Shown: positions 1-10,205 of the stretch, one piece after another
Layout: each line of letters opens with the position of its first letter
How positions within the stretch are numbered: position 1 is the first letter of the stretch
Translations under genes and position numbers: made by a program
Source: Paracoccaceae bacterium
GTDB lineage: Bacteria > Pseudomonadota > Alphaproteobacteria > Rhodobacterales > Rhodobacteraceae
DNA length: 64,000 nucleotides
Assembly: GCA_007694945.1 (NCBI GenBank)
Contig: REER01000100.1
Coordinates: forward strand, 47,315-111,314
Reading direction: 5' to 3'
Notes under the pieces: model-generated
Databases searched by the model: none
Seen by the model: the letters and a program-made list of their open reading frames with translations, nothing else
What the model was told of the DNA's origin: nothing

Positions 1-335
1 TCCTCGGCCTTGCCTTCGCCTTTGGCTGGACCCCCTGTATCGGCCCGGTTCTGGGCGCGATCCTGACCATGGCCGCGACCGAGGCCACAGTGGCGCGGGG
101 TACGGCGATGCTGGGGGTCTATGCGCTTGGGCTCGGTGCGCCCTTCCTGCTCGCTGCGGTTTATGTGCAGCGTTCGATCAGCGTCATGACGCGCCTCAAG
201 CGCCATATGGGGCTGATCGAGAAGATCATGGGGCTCTTGCTGCTGATTGTCGGCCTGGCACTTGTGACGGGCGCTTTCGCGAGTTTCAGCTGGTGGCTGC
301 TCGAGACCTTTCCGGTGATGCAGCATGTCGGGTGA
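1..335 (+). CDS. ccdA: Cytochrome c biogenesis protein CcdA, 3' part
   Basis: The reading frame is open from the left edge (first full codon at base 3) and stops at 333-335, giving the last 110 residues. The segment GWTPCIGPVLGA near the start is the CcdA/DsbD transmembrane signature with the redox cysteine. It is followed by further hydrophobic helices, including one at about residues 77-96. CcdA carries reducing equivalents from cytoplasmic thioredoxin across the inner membrane to periplasmic thiol proteins for haem attachment to apocytochrome c. The N-terminal half lies outside the window, so operon context upstream is unknown. The family identification is firm from the motif. Confidence 0.88.
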   Translation, partial: LGLAFAFGWTPCIGPVLGAILTMAATEATVARGTAMLGVYALGLGAPFLLAAVYVQRSISVMTRLKRHMGLIEKIMGLLLLIVGLALVTGAFASFSWWLLETFPVMQHVG

Positions 336-375
336 GCAGTTTGCGCAGACCCGGTTCTAATCCGCTGCGTCGCTT

Positions 376-403
376 TTGAGTATTTTTTGGCAAGAAAATG
401 AAG
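376..403 (+). repeat. Recurrent boundary motif, copy 1
   Basis: Carries GAGTATTTTTTGGCAAG followed by AAAATGAAG. It lies between the convergent 3' ends of ccdA and the DUF1489 gene. It matches six further copies in this window (at about 5251, 29682, 37753, 41421, 55294 and, inverted, 57968). Function unknown. Confidence 0.75.
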
Positions 404-405
404 GG

Positions 406-837
406 TTACTGCAGGCCCAGTTCCGCGAGCGCAGCATCAAATTCGGGGGGCAGGTGATCATCGCCCTTGCGCGCGCGGGGCAGGTCGGGGGGCGCGTCTG
501 CGGGCTTGAGATAGCGCCAGCCCTGAAATGGCCGCTTGGGGGCGGAAGCAGTGCGCATGATCTCGGGGTCGAACACGATGCCGCAGCGGGTGATGCCATC
601 GCTGCCCTGTACTTCGTCGAGCCGCAAGATGCGCTGGCGCGCCAGCACGACGCCCTTGAACACCCAGTAGAGTGACCCGCCCGCGAGGATCTCCTCCGCG
701 CGGCGCGGCCACATGCGGGTGACATGGCGGGGCAGGCCATCGGGCCCCTTGGCGCGCGGCTTTGACTGCCATGCGATCAGGTCCTCGACCTGTTCGGCGC
801 CGACGCAGAGCTTGATGAGATGGATCGGACTCGGCAT
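406..837 (-). CDS. DUF1489 family protein
   Basis: A 143-residue protein beginning MPSPIHLIKLCVGAEQVEDL, the typical start of DUF1489, a small alphaproteobacterial family without known function. The frame stays open further upstream (to 900), but the family begins at HLIKLCVG, so I chose the ATG at 837. A promoter-like TTGCCG-16-TATAAT lies so close (-10 at 845-850) that transcription would begin at or next to this ATG. No Shine-Dalgarno sequence is present, which suggests a leaderless mRNA. It is divergent from nrdJ. No catalytic motif is evident. Confidence 0.8.
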   Translation of the reverse strand: MPSPIHLIKLCVGAEQVEDLIAWQSKPRAKGPDGLPRHVTRMWPRRAEEILAGGSLYWVFKGVVLARQRILRLDEVQGSDGITRCGIVFDPEIMRTASAPKRPFQGWRYLKPADAPPDLPRARKGDDHLPPEFDAALAELGLQ

Positions 838-844
838 ATCGGAT

Positions 845-872
845 ATTATAGCGGGACGGTTGCGCGCGGCAA
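845..872 (-). promoter_or_regulatory. Promoter of the DUF1489 gene, probably leaderless
   Basis: On the minus strand TTGCCG (867-872), a 16-nt spacer and a perfect TATAAT (845-850). Only seven bases separate the -10 box from the ATG at 837, so the transcript would start at or beside the start codon. Confidence 0.5.
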
Positions 873-886
873 GGGGAGCAATGGCA

Positions 887-915
887 TTGACCGAACCCAT
901 CTGCGGACGTATCTT
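887..915 (+). promoter_or_regulatory. Promoter of nrdJ
   Basis: TTGACC (887-892), a 17-nt spacer and TATCTT (910-915) form a good sigma-70 type promoter. A start near 922 would give a short leader before nrdJ. It is back to back with the promoter of the divergent DUF1489 gene. No cobalamin-riboswitch-sized leader fits here. Confidence 0.5.
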
Positions 916-944
916 GTAGGCTTCCCGCTGTCTGACCCTACAGG

Positions 945-3218
945 ATGCGCTGCATGAGCCGTTTTGCTGCCCCGATTGCCGAACAGATCTGGGATATGAA
1001 GTATCGGTTCAAGGCTGCCGATGGTGCGGCGCTCGACCTGAGCGTCGAGGATAGCTGGCGTCGGGTTGCACGGGCATTGGCCGCGGTCGAGGCAGAGCCC
1101 GAGGCTTGGGAAGATGTGTTCTATGCCGCGCTCGAGGATTTCCGTTTTCTGCCTGCAGGCAGGATCGCTGCCGGGGCCGGGACCGAGCGCAATGTGACGC
1201 TGTTCAACTGCTTCGTCATGGGAACCATCCCCGATTCGATGGGCGGCATCTTCGAGATGCTGAAAGAGGCCGCGCTGACCATGCAGCAAGGCGGCGGGAT
1301 CGGCTATGACTTCTCGACCATCCGGCCCAAGGGCGCGCCCGTGGCAGGGGTGGCGGCGGATGCCTCGGGGCCCTTGTCCTTCATGGATGTCTGGGATGCG
1401 ATGTGCCGCACGATCATGTCAGCGGGCTCGCGCCGGGGTGCGATGATGGCGACCATGCGCTGTGATCATCCCGATATCGAGGAGTTCATCACTGCCAAGC
1501 AGGACGCCGCTCGACTGCGGATGTTCAACCTGTCGGTGCTGGTAACCGATCCGTTCATGGAGGCGGTCAAGGCGGATGCGCCCTGGGATCTGGTGTTCGA
1601 GGGCCGCGTCTACCACACCATCGCAGCGCGCGACCTGTGGAACCGGATCATGCGCGCGACCTATGATTACGCCGAGCCGGGTGTGATCTTCATCGACCGG
1701 ATCAATGCCGCCAACAACCTGCAATATTGCGAGACGATCAGCGCGACCAATCCATGCGGCGAACAGCCCCTGCCGCCCTATGGCGCTTGTCTCCTGGGTT
1801 CGGTCAATCTGGCTAGGCTGGTACAAGAGCCGTTCACTGAAACGGCCGCTCTGGATATGGGCGCGTTGGACGATCTGGTGCGCGTCGCTGTGCGGATGAT
1901 GGACAATGTCGTCGATGCCTCGCGCTTCCCCCTGGAGGCGCAGGCGCGCGAGGCGGAGGCCAAGCGCCGCATCGGGCTGGGGGTGACGGGGCTGGCGGAT
2001 GCGCTGATCCTTTGCGGGCTGCGCTATGGCTCGGATGCGGCTGTGGCGCGGACCAAGGAGTGGATGCACGCGATTGCGCGCGCAGCCTATCTCGCGAGTG
2101 TCGATCTGGCGCGGGAGAAGGGGGCGTTTCCGCTGTTCGATGCCGAGGCATTCCTCGCCTCGGGCGCAATGCTCGGCATGGATGATGATGTGCGCAACGC
2201 GATCCGCGCGCATGGCATTCGCAACGCTTTGCTGACCTCGGTCGCGCCGACCGGAACCATCAGCCTCTATGCGGGCAATGTCAGCTCAGGCATCGAGCCG
2301 GTCTTTGCCTTTGAATACAGTCGCAAGGTGCTGCAGAAGGATGGCTCGCGCACAGAGGAGACAGTCGAGGATTACGCGGTCCGGCGCTGGCGCGAGATGC
2401 ATGGTGACGTGCCCCTGCCGGAGTATTTCGTCAATGCGCAGACGCTCACGCCGATGGACCATGTACGCATGCAGGCGGCGGCGCAGAAATGGGTGGACAG
2501 TTCGATTTCCAAGACCATCAACTGCCCCGAAGACATCAGCTTCGACGATTTCAAGGATGTCTACCTCGCCGCCTGGGACATGGGGTGCAAGGGCTGCACC
2601 ACCTATCGCCCCAATGATGTAACGGGCTCCGTGCTCTCGGTGGCGGAAACCTCGGAGGCCGCTCCGGACTCCGATGCCGGGGCCGATGTGGTCTATCTCT
2701 CGACCCCCTTCGACCGGCCCGATGCGCTCGAGGGCCATACCTACAAGCTGAAATGGCCCGGCTCGGAACATGCGATCTACGTCACCATCAACGACACAGT
2801 CATCAACGGCCACCGCCGCCCCTTCGAGATTTTCATCAACTCGAAGAACATGGAGCATTTTGCCTGGACCGTGGCGCTGACACGGATGATCTCGGCGGTG
2901 TTCCGGCGCGGGGGGGATGTGTCTTTCGTGGTCGAGGAGTTGAAGGCCGTGTTCGACCCGCGCGGTGGCGCGTGGGTTGAAGGCCGCTATATCCCGTCAA
3001 TTCTTGCGGCTATCGGGGGCGTGATCGAACAGCATCTGGTGCGCATCGGCTTTATCGCGGGTGAAGGGCTGGGGCTGAAGATCGACCCGCAAGACCTGCG
3101 CAAGGCCGTGGGCGAAGGGCCACGCGGGGCACCCTGTCCGGCCTGTTCGGCCTATGAGATGGTGATGATCGAAGGCTGCATGACCTGCCGCGCCTGCGGG
3201 CATTCGAAATGCGGCTGA
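945..3218 (+). CDS. nrdJ: Adenosylcobalamin-dependent (class II) ribonucleoside-diphosphate reductase
   Basis: Reduces ribonucleotides to deoxyribonucleotides with an adenosylcobalamin radical, so it works with or without oxygen. The 757 residues show the alpha-subunit barrel. LFNCF carries the first redox cysteine (C89), NPCGEQ is the finger-loop motif with the thiyl-radical cysteine (C271), and a TGTISLYAGN loop follows. A C-terminal tail (about 729-757) is rich in CxxC pairs that reduce the active site. A second in-frame ATG at 954 has a better-spaced AGGA (941-944), so the true start may be 954. oxyR begins 7 bases after the stop and may be co-transcribed. No nrdR box or riboswitch is evident upstream. 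Confidence 0.95.
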   Translation: MRCMSRFAAPIAEQIWDMKYRFKAADGAALDLSVEDSWRRVARALAAVEAEPEAWEDVFYAALEDFRFLPAGRIAAGAGTERNVTLFNCFVMGTIPDSMGGIFEMLKEAALTMQQGGGIGYDFSTIRPKGAPVAGVAADASGPLSFMDVWDAMCRTIMSAGSRRGAMMATMRCDHPDIEEFITAKQDAARLRMFNLSVLVTDPFMEAVKADAPWDLVFEGRVYHTIAARDLWNRIMRATYDYAEPGVIFIDRINAANNLQYCETISATNPCGEQPLPPYGACLLGSVNLARLVQEPFTETAALDMGALDDLVRVAVRMMDNVVDASRFPLEAQAREAEAKRRIGLGVTGLADALILCGLRYGSDAAVARTKEWMHAIARAAYLASVDLAREKGAFPLFDAEAFLASGAMLGMDDDVRNAIRAHGIRNALLTSVAPTGTISLYAGNVSSGIEPVFAFEYSRKVLQKDGSRTEETVEDYAVRRWREMHGDVPLPEYFVNAQTLTPMDHVRMQAAAQKWVDSSISKTINCPEDISFDDFKDVYLAAWDMGCKGCTTYRPNDVTGSVLSVAETSEAAPDSDAGADVVYLSTPFDRPDALEGHTYKLKWPGSEHAIYVTINDTVINGHRRPFEIFINSKNMEHFAWTVALTRMISAVFRRGGDVSFVVEELKAVFDPRGGAWVEGRYIPSILAAIGGVIEQHLVRIGFIAGEGLGLKIDPQDLRKAVGEGPRGAPCPACSAYEMVMIEGCMTCRACGHSKCG

Positions 3219-3225
3219 GGCGCGC

Positions 3226-4167
3226 TTGAAGGTCACGCTCAAGCAACTGGCCTATTTCCGCGCCTTGGCCAAGGCACGCAATTTCGGGCGCGCGGCCGAA
3301 ATGGTGAATGTAAGTCAGCCTGCCTTATCTATGCAGATCAAGGAGTTGGAGGGCGCTCTTGGAGCTTCGCTGGTCGAGCGTCTGCCGCGCGACATACGCC
3401 TGACTCCTGCCGGGCGCGCCGTGTTGGAGCGCGCCGAACGTGTGCTGAGCGAGGCCGTGGAGCTTGAGGCCAGCGCGCGCCAGCAGAAGCTGGAAGGACC
3501 GCTGCATCTGGGCATGATCCCGACGGTCGCGCCCTATATGCTGGGCGATCTGCTGGCGCGGCTGCGCACTGCCGATATCACCCGCGAATTGCGCCTGCGC
3601 GAGGCGCTGACCGCCGATCTGCTCACCGGGCTGCGCGAGGGGCGGCTTGATGCAGTGGTGCTGGCCGATCCGCCCTCTGCGCCTGACCTCATCGGCCTGC
3701 CGCTCTTTACGGACCGGTTCCTGCTGGCGGGCTCGCAAGGACGCCTGTCGGCCCTTGGCAAGGGAGCGGACGCGTTGCGTCCGCATGCGCTCAACCCCGA
3801 GCATCTGCTGCTGCTCGATGACGGACATTGCCTTGCCGATCAGGCGCTGGAATTCTGCGCGCTCGACCGCCGCCAGACGCGGCTCGATCTGGGCGCGACG
3901 ACATTGAGCACGCTCTGCGGGCTGGTCGCGCAGGGGTTCGGGCTGACCTTTGTGCCGGAACTCGCTGTGCCCGCGGAATGCGCCGCGACCCCCGGCCTGC
4001 ATCTGCGGCGTTTTGATACGCCCGAACCCGCCCGCGCGCTGGTGCTGGTGCGGCGAGCCAGCAGTGATGGCGGGGCGTGGTTCGAAGACTTGCATACGCA
4101 TCTTCTGGCCGTGGGACAGGCGGTGCTGACGCGCGCCTGCACCACAGTGCCACCGGCTGCGACATGA
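3226..4167 (+). CDS. oxyR: Hydrogen-peroxide-sensing LysR-type activator OxyR
   Basis: A 313-residue LysR-type regulator with an N-terminal winged helix-turn-helix (about 5-62: LKQLAYFRALAKARNFGRAA, then SQPALSMQIKELE). The effector domain contains DDGHCLADQALEFC, which matches the OxyR redox centre. C202 (peroxidatic) and C211 (resolving) keep the nine-residue spacing of E. coli C199/C208. Peroxide would join them in a disulfide and turn on antioxidant genes. The start is TTG at 3226 with GAGG just upstream. It is usual to find OxyR beside a catalase or peroxiredoxin gene; here it follows nrdJ and no such target is adjacent. Confidence 0.9.
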   Translation: MKVTLKQLAYFRALAKARNFGRAAEMVNVSQPALSMQIKELEGALGASLVERLPRDIRLTPAGRAVLERAERVLSEAVELEASARQQKLEGPLHLGMIPTVAPYMLGDLLARLRTADITRELRLREALTADLLTGLREGRLDAVVLADPPSAPDLIGLPLFTDRFLLAGSQGRLSALGKGADALRPHALNPEHLLLLDDGHCLADQALEFCALDRRQTRLDLGATTLSTLCGLVAQGFGLTFVPELAVPAECAATPGLHLRRFDTPEPARALVLVRRASSDGGAWFEDLHTHLLAVGQAVLTRACTTVPPAAT

Positions 4168-4262
4168 CGCGCATGCATGGCGGGATTGCCCTGATAGCGT
4201 TGTTTTTCTGACTGTGTAAGGCTATGTCCTCATCAAGCCAGCATCCTTGAGGAGGGGGCCGC

Positions 4263-5213
4263 ATGCGCGACCTGAAAATGCCCGATCAGCGCCACCCTGA
4301 AAAGGCGCATCGCCCGGCCCAGAGCCAGCCGAAAAAACCCGACTGGATCCGCGTAAAGGCCCCCGGTGGCAAAGCCTATGCCGAGACGCACAAGATCATG
4401 CGGGAACACAAGCTGACGACTGTCTGCGAAGAAGCAGGCTGCCCCAATGTCGGCGAATGCTGGAGCCAAGGCCACGCCACCATGATGATCATGGGCGAAA
4501 TCTGCACGCGCGGCTGCACCTTCTGCAATGTCGCGACGGGCCGCCCGGATACGCTGGACGCGTTCGAGCCGGGACGCGTGGCCCATGCCGTCGACAAGCT
4601 GGGGCTGAAACATGTGGTCATTACATCGGTGGATCGGGATGATCTAGACGATGGCGGGGCCGAACATTTCGCCCAGACCATCCGCGCGGTGCGCCACCGC
4701 GCCCCCGAGACGACGATCGAAATCCTGACGCCGGACTTCCTGAAATGCCCCGCCTCGGCATTGGAGACCGTGGTCGAGGCGCGCCCGGATGTGTTCAACC
4801 ACAATCTCGAGACCGTGCCCGGCCTCTACCCCGAAGTACGCCCCGGTGCGCGCTATTTCCACTCGCTGCGCCTGTTGCAGCGGGTGAAAGAGCTGGACCC
4901 GGCGATGTTCACAAAATCGGGCATCATGGTGGGTTTGGGAGAGGACCGGCAGGGCGTGTTGCAGGTGATGGATGACATGCGCGCGGCGGATGTAGATTTC
5001 ATCACCATCGGCCAGTATCTGCAACCGACCTCGCGCCACCACAGGGTGGACCGTTTTGTCACGCCCGAAGAATTCAAATCCTACGAGAAAGCCGCATGGG
5101 GCAAGGGTTTCCTGCTGGTCTCGGCCACGCCACTTACGCGGTCGAGCTATCACGCGGGCGATGATTTCGCGCGGCTGCGCGCGGCGCGGCTGGAGAAGCT
5201 GGCAGGGGCCTGA
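4263..5213 (+). CDS. lipA: Lipoyl synthase
   Basis: A radical-SAM enzyme that inserts two sulfurs into protein-bound octanoyl groups to make lipoyl cofactors for 2-oxoacid dehydrogenases and glycine cleavage. Visible are the auxiliary-cluster motif [12 protein letters not shown] (C55, C60, C66), the radical-SAM motif CTRGCTFC (C81, C85, C88) and the C-terminal RSSYHAGD element. Length (316) is normal. The start has an excellent Shine-Dalgarno (GAGGAGGGG at 4250-4258). The auxiliary sulfur-donor cluster is complete, so the enzyme should be functional. The boundary motif separates it from the next gene. Confidence 0.97.
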   Translation: MRDLKMPDQRHPEKAHRPAQSQPKKPDWIRVKAPGGKAYAETHKIMREHKLTTVCEEAGCPNVGECWSQGHATMMIMGEICTRGCTFCNVATGRPDTLDAFEPGRVAHAVDKLGLKHVVITSVDRDDLDDGGAEHFAQTIRAVRHRAPETTIEILTPDFLKCPASALETVVEARPDVFNHNLETVPGLYPEVRPGARYFHSLRLLQRVKELDPAMFTKSGIMVGLGEDRQGVLQVMDDMRAADVDFITIGQYLQPTSRHHRVDRFVTPEEFKSYEKAAWGKGFLLVSATPLTRSSYHAGDDFARLRAARLEKLAGA

Positions 5214-5250
5214 TCCGCTGGCCGATGCGCAGGGCCGCGCAGGAAGGTGC

Positions 5251-5282
5251 CTCCGGCGGGAGTATTTGGGGCAAGAAAATGA
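5251..5282 (+). repeat. Recurrent boundary motif, copy 2, overlapping the gph start
   Basis: CTCCGGCGGGAGTATTTGGG followed by GCAAGAAAATGA. This copy has an extra small hairpin (CTCC-ggcg-GGAG) at its 5' end, and its terminal AAAATG provides the start codon of gph. GGCGGGAG is too far from the ATG to act as a normal Shine-Dalgarno. Confidence 0.75.
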
Positions 5283-5953
5283 CGACAGCTTTGCGCGCGG
5301 TGGTGTTTGATCTGGACGGCACGCTGATCCACTCGGCGCCGCAGATCTGGCGCGCGGCCAATCTGGTGCTTAGCGAGGCCGGCCTGCCCGAAGTGAGTTT
5401 CGCGCAGTCGCGCGATTTCATCGGACGGGGCGCGCGGATCTTTGTCGAGCGGATGGAACGGGCGGTCGCGGGCAGCAATGAGGCGGCGCGCACAGAACAT
5501 CTGCATGCCCGCTTTCTGCATTATTATGAGCATGCGCATGAGGGCACGGAAGTCTATCCGCATGTGCCCGAGATGCTGGAGGCCTTTCGCGCGCAGGGGC
5601 TGGCGCTAGGGCTGTGCACCAACAAGCCCATGGGGCCTACGCGCGGGATGCTGGCCTATCTGGGCTGGACCGAGGTCTTTGCCTACGTGATTGGCGGCGA
5701 CTCGCTGCCCGTGGCCAAGCCCGACCCGGCGCCGTTGCTGGCCGTGCTCAGGGCGCTGGACTGTGTACCCGAGCAGGTGGTCTATATCGGTGACAGTGAG
5801 ACAGATGCCGAGGCGGCTGCGCGCGCGGGGCTGTGTTTCGGGCTCTTTACCGAAGGCTATCGCAAGGGGCCGGTGGAGGCGCTGGCGCCACAATTCCATT
5901 TCAGCGATTACCGCGATCTGCCTGCCGCGCTGGCGCAGATGCGTGCCGCATGA
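5279..5953 (+). CDS. gph: Phosphoglycolate phosphatase (HAD superfamily)
   Basis: A 224-residue HAD hydrolase with motif I VVFDLDGTL (nucleophile D10, acid D12), a helical cap, the motif II region around GLCTNKP, the motif III lysine in VAKPDPAP and motif IV YIGDSETDAEAA. It resembles Gph/CbbZ, which removes 2-phosphoglycolate formed by Rubisco oxygenation or by repair of DNA 3' ends. The start at 5279 is the ATG inside the boundary motif; upstream in-frame codons have no family resemblance. The stop overlaps the next start (ATGA). Other small HAD phosphatases are possible, so substrate is inferred. Confidence 0.85.
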   Translation: MTTALRAVVFDLDGTLIHSAPQIWRAANLVLSEAGLPEVSFAQSRDFIGRGARIFVERMERAVAGSNEAARTEHLHARFLHYYEHAHEGTEVYPHVPEMLEAFRAQGLALGLCTNKPMGPTRGMLAYLGWTEVFAYVIGGDSLPVAKPDPAPLLAVLRALDCVPEQVVYIGDSETDAEAAARAGLCFGLFTEGYRKGPVEALAPQFHFSDYRDLPAALAQMRAA

Positions 5954-6939
5954 GCGCGCCACGTCGCCCTTTGCCGCCACCACTGAAGCTGCCCGAACCG
6001 GGGTTCGGGCGGCGCACGCCGCCCGCGCTCTTTGCGCCGCTCATGGGGCTGTTCGGGCTGGGGCTGGCCTGGCGCGCGGCCGGGTCGGCCTATGGCGCGC
6101 TGGAAGGTTTCGGGGACCTCATTCTCGGGGCAACGGCGCTGCTCTATCTATTCGTTCTGGTTTCATGGTTGGCCAAGCCGCTACGGCGTCCGGGGGTGAT
6201 CGGCGAGGAATTGCGTGTCTTGCCCGGGCGCACGGGCTTGGCGGCTGCCAGCCTCGGGCTGATGCTGCTGTCGACCGCGCTGGCGCCGCTCGCGCCATGG
6301 CTGGGCTTTGGTCTCGCGCTGCTGGCTTTTGTCCTGCATCTGCTGCTGGTCGCCGTCTTCGTGCGGATTCTCTGGCTCGGTCCGCCCGAGGGGCGCGTGG
6401 TCTCACCCGAGTGGCATCTTGTCTTTGTCGGTTTCATCATCGGCGGGCTGACCGCCAGTATGCTTGGGGCGCATCTGGTCGCGCAAGCGCTGGTCTGGCT
6501 CATGCTGGTGCCCGCAGGTGTGATCTTTGCAGTCTCGCTTTGGCAGTTTTTGAAAGCGCGCCCGCCCGCGCCGCTGCGCCCGCTACTCGCCATCCATCTG
6601 GCACCGCTTTGCCTGTTCGCACTGGTCGCGCATGGGGCCGGGATAGCGGTGGCGCCTGTCTTTGCAGCCCTTGCCGGGGCCATGTTCGTTGTGCTGTTGA
6701 TTTCAGTGCCATGGTTGACACAGGCAGGGTTCACGCCGCTCTGGGGGGCGTTCACGTTTCCGCTGGCGGCCTTTGCCAATGTGCTTGTCACGCTCTCGGG
6801 CGGTGAGGGGCTGTTGGGTATGGCTGCCGCAGGCACGCTGGTGCTGGCAACGGGTGCGGTCGGCGTGATTGCCTGGCGCATCTTCCAGCTCTGGCCGGGG
6901 GGCAAGCTCGCGGCCAAGACCAACGCGGCCGAGGCTTAG
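5950..6939 (+). CDS. TehA/SLAC1-like membrane transporter
   Basis: A 329-residue polytopic inner-membrane protein with about ten hydrophobic segments and short loops. It resembles the TehA/SLAC1 (tellurite-resistance/dicarboxylate transporter) family: a GFGRRTPPALFAPLMGLFGLGLAWR start and a central FxxxxWLxxPEGRV region. The start overlaps the gph stop by 4 bases, so the pair is translationally coupled. SLAC1-type proteins are anion channels or exporters. Neither substrate nor a link to tellurite can be read from the sequence. Confidence 0.75.
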   Translation: MSAPRRPLPPPLKLPEPGFGRRTPPALFAPLMGLFGLGLAWRAAGSAYGALEGFGDLILGATALLYLFVLVSWLAKPLRRPGVIGEELRVLPGRTGLAAASLGLMLLSTALAPLAPWLGFGLALLAFVLHLLLVAVFVRILWLGPPEGRVVSPEWHLVFVGFIIGGLTASMLGAHLVAQALVWLMLVPAGVIFAVSLWQFLKARPPAPLRPLLAIHLAPLCLFALVAHGAGIAVAPVFAALAGAMFVVLLISVPWLTQAGFTPLWGAFTFPLAAFANVLVTLSGGEGLLGMAAAGTLVLATGAVGVIAWRIFQLWPGGKLAAKTNAAEA

Positions 6940-6996
6940 GGCTTTTCATTTCCCCCCGGGCATGAAAAAGACCCCTGCCAAGCGGTTCAATCCTGA

Positions 6997-8457
<1,461 letters not shown>

Positions 8458-8463
8458 CGCCGC

Positions 8464-9240
8464 GTGACCGGGCTCGCCGACGCCACGCTTCTGGTCGATC
8501 CGGCGACGCTGGCCGCGCTCATGCTGGCCACAATTCTGGTGGGGCTCTCCAAGGGCGGGCTGGGCGGCGCCTTCGCGCTGATGGGCGTGCCGATCCTGTC
8601 GCTGGTCATGCCGCCACTGCAGGCCGCCGCGTTGCTGTTGCCTCTTTTGCTGATGATGGACGCGATCAGCCTCTGGACATGGCGCGGGTGGTGGGACCAC
8701 AGGACACTCGCGCATCTGCTGCCGGGCGCGATGCTGGGCATCGCGATCGGCGGGCTGACCGCGGCGTTCACATCGGAGGCGCTGGTGCGGCTGATCGTTG
8801 GGCTGGTCGCGCTTGGCTTTGTCGCGCGGATGGTGCTCGCGCGCTCCGGTGGCGCAGCGCAGGGCCAGAGCCACCTGCGCGGTGGTTTCTGGGGGGCGTC
8901 GGCCGGGTTCACCAGTTTCGTGGCCCATGCTGGGGGGCCGCCATTTCAGGTTTATGTGCTGCCGCTGCGCTTCGACCCGAAAGTCTTTACTGGCACCAGC
9001 GTGCTGTTCTTTGCCGTGGTCAATGCCGTCAAGGTGATCCCCTATGCTGCGCTGGGGCAGTTCGACCGCGATATCCTGCTGACTGCTGCGATCATGCTGC
9101 CGGTCGCTGCCATGGCCACGATCGCAGGGGCGTGGGTCGTCAAGCGGATGCGGGCCGAAATCTTCTACCCGTTCATGTATGCCATGATCGTGCTTGTGGG
9201 GTTGCGGTTGGTCTGGGACGGAGCGCGCGCGCTGCTGTAA
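8464..9240 (+). CDS. TSUP (TauE/SafE) family permease
   Basis: A 258-residue membrane protein with eight or so hydrophobic segments in two repeats. The motif VGLSKGGLGGAFALMGVPILSL near the N terminus and GASAGFTSFVAHAGGPPFQVYVLP in the second half are the duplicated TSUP signatures. Members export sulfite, sulfoacetate or other organosulfur anions. The start is a GTG at 8464, six bases after guaB, so both are likely co-transcribed. Substrate is unknown; no sulfonate genes are adjacent. Confidence 0.85.
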   Translation: MTGLADATLLVDPATLAALMLATILVGLSKGGLGGAFALMGVPILSLVMPPLQAAALLLPLLLMMDAISLWTWRGWWDHRTLAHLLPGAMLGIAIGGLTAAFTSEALVRLIVGLVALGFVARMVLARSGGAAQGQSHLRGGFWGASAGFTSFVAHAGGPPFQVYVLPLRFDPKVFTGTSVLFFAVVNAVKVIPYAALGQFDRDILLTAAIMLPVAAMATIAGAWVVKRMRAEIFYPFMYAMIVLVGLRLVWDGARALL

Positions 9241-9251
9241 CGCCCGCAGCT

Positions 9252-10205
9252 TCAGCGTAACCCGGCGCGCGCGGCTGTTCGCTCGACCGCGGCGACGACT
9301 TCCTCGGGGCGGGCATGATGGGGCATGTGGCCCACGCCTTCGAGCACTGTCAGACTTGCGCTGTCGATATCCTCGACCAGCCGTTCGGAATGGAAGGCCA
9401 GCCCGACGGTTTTGTCCTCGGTGCCATGCAGCACCTCGATAGGCAGGGTCAGCGCGGGATAGCCCGGTGCCATGGCCTCGACATGCTCGCGCAGATTGTT
9501 GACCTGCCGCGCATTCAGCGTCAGTTGATCTGCATCCAGCGTCAGATCGAAGCCCAGATGTACCAGATAGCCCTCGGGCACGGGGTCAGGCGCGAAGACC
9601 CGCTCCAGCGTGCGCTCGACCGAGAAGCGCGGGGCCAGACGGGCCACGACCGGCAAAACGACGTTCTGCCCCAGTCGCGAGGCGGTCAGCCGATACCAGA
9701 GCCCCAACTCGCCGGGCCATGGATGCGTTGCGGGCGCGAGCAGGGTCAGCCCCGCCACATCATCCTCCGACCTGAGTGCCCAGGCCATCGCCACAGCCCC
9801 ACCATAGGAATGGCCAAGGATAATTGGCTGCTCCACCCCCAGCGCTTCGGCAGCCGCGCGTAGCAGGTCGGCCTGCTCGACCGGCCCTTCCGGCCCGTCG
9901 AATTCATCCGAAAACCCGAAACCGGGTCGGTCGAAGGCGATGACGCGGAAATCATCCGCCAGCCGGTCGATCAGATCGAAGCTGAAATCGCGCGCATTGC
10001 CATTGGCGCCATGGATCATCACCAGATCCGGCCCTTCACCGCGCACGATGGCGTGGATCCGACCCTCGGGCAGGGTAACAAAGCCGCCTTCGGGCAGGGT
10101 TTCAGCGCGGGCCATCGGGGTCTCCAACGCAGAGGCACAGGCCGCCAGCAGCATCGCGCAAAGCGCGAGAGCTGCGGGTCTACTGGCCAATCTGCGCAAG
10201 GTCAT
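9252..10205 (-). CDS. Lipid-anchored alpha/beta hydrolase
   Basis: A 317-residue alpha/beta-hydrolase with a signal sequence ending in the lipobox LLAAC (C23), so probably a periplasm-facing lipoprotein. Catalytic elements are the oxyanion motif HGANGN, nucleophile elbow GHSYGG (S133), acid in HGTEDKT and histidine in GVGHMPHH. The chosen ATG at 10205 lies inside the 3' end of metA (26-bp overlap), suggesting coupling with it. It is the third gene of the ATPase-metA-hydrolase operon. It is more like epoxide hydrolase/haloperoxidase-type enzymes than like MetX; substrate unknown. Confidence 0.75.
   Translation of the reverse strand: MTLRRLASRPAALALCAMLLAACASALETPMARAETLPEGGFVTLPEGRIHAIVRGEGPDLVMIHGANGNARDFSFDLIDRLADDFRVIAFDRPGFGFSDEFDGPEGPVEQADLLRAAAEALGVEQPIILGHSYGGAVAMAWALRSEDDVAGLTLLAPATHPWPGELGLWYRLTASRLGQNVVLPVVARLAPRFSVERTLERVFAPDPVPEGYLVHLGFDLTLDADQLTLNARQVNNLREHVEAMAPGYPALTLPIEVLHGTEDKTVGLAFHSERLVEDIDSASLTVLEGVGHMPHHARPEEVVAAVERTAARAGLR

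Noticed and set aside
901..944. Cobalamin riboswitch before the B12-dependent nrdJ
   Set aside because: The leader is only about 20-30 bases and the divergent promoter lies directly behind; there is no room and no B12-box.
6942..6970. Imperfect CTTTTCAT/ATGAAAAG hairpin before guaB
   Set aside because: A one-base bulge and a 12-base loop without a T-run; too weak to call a terminator.
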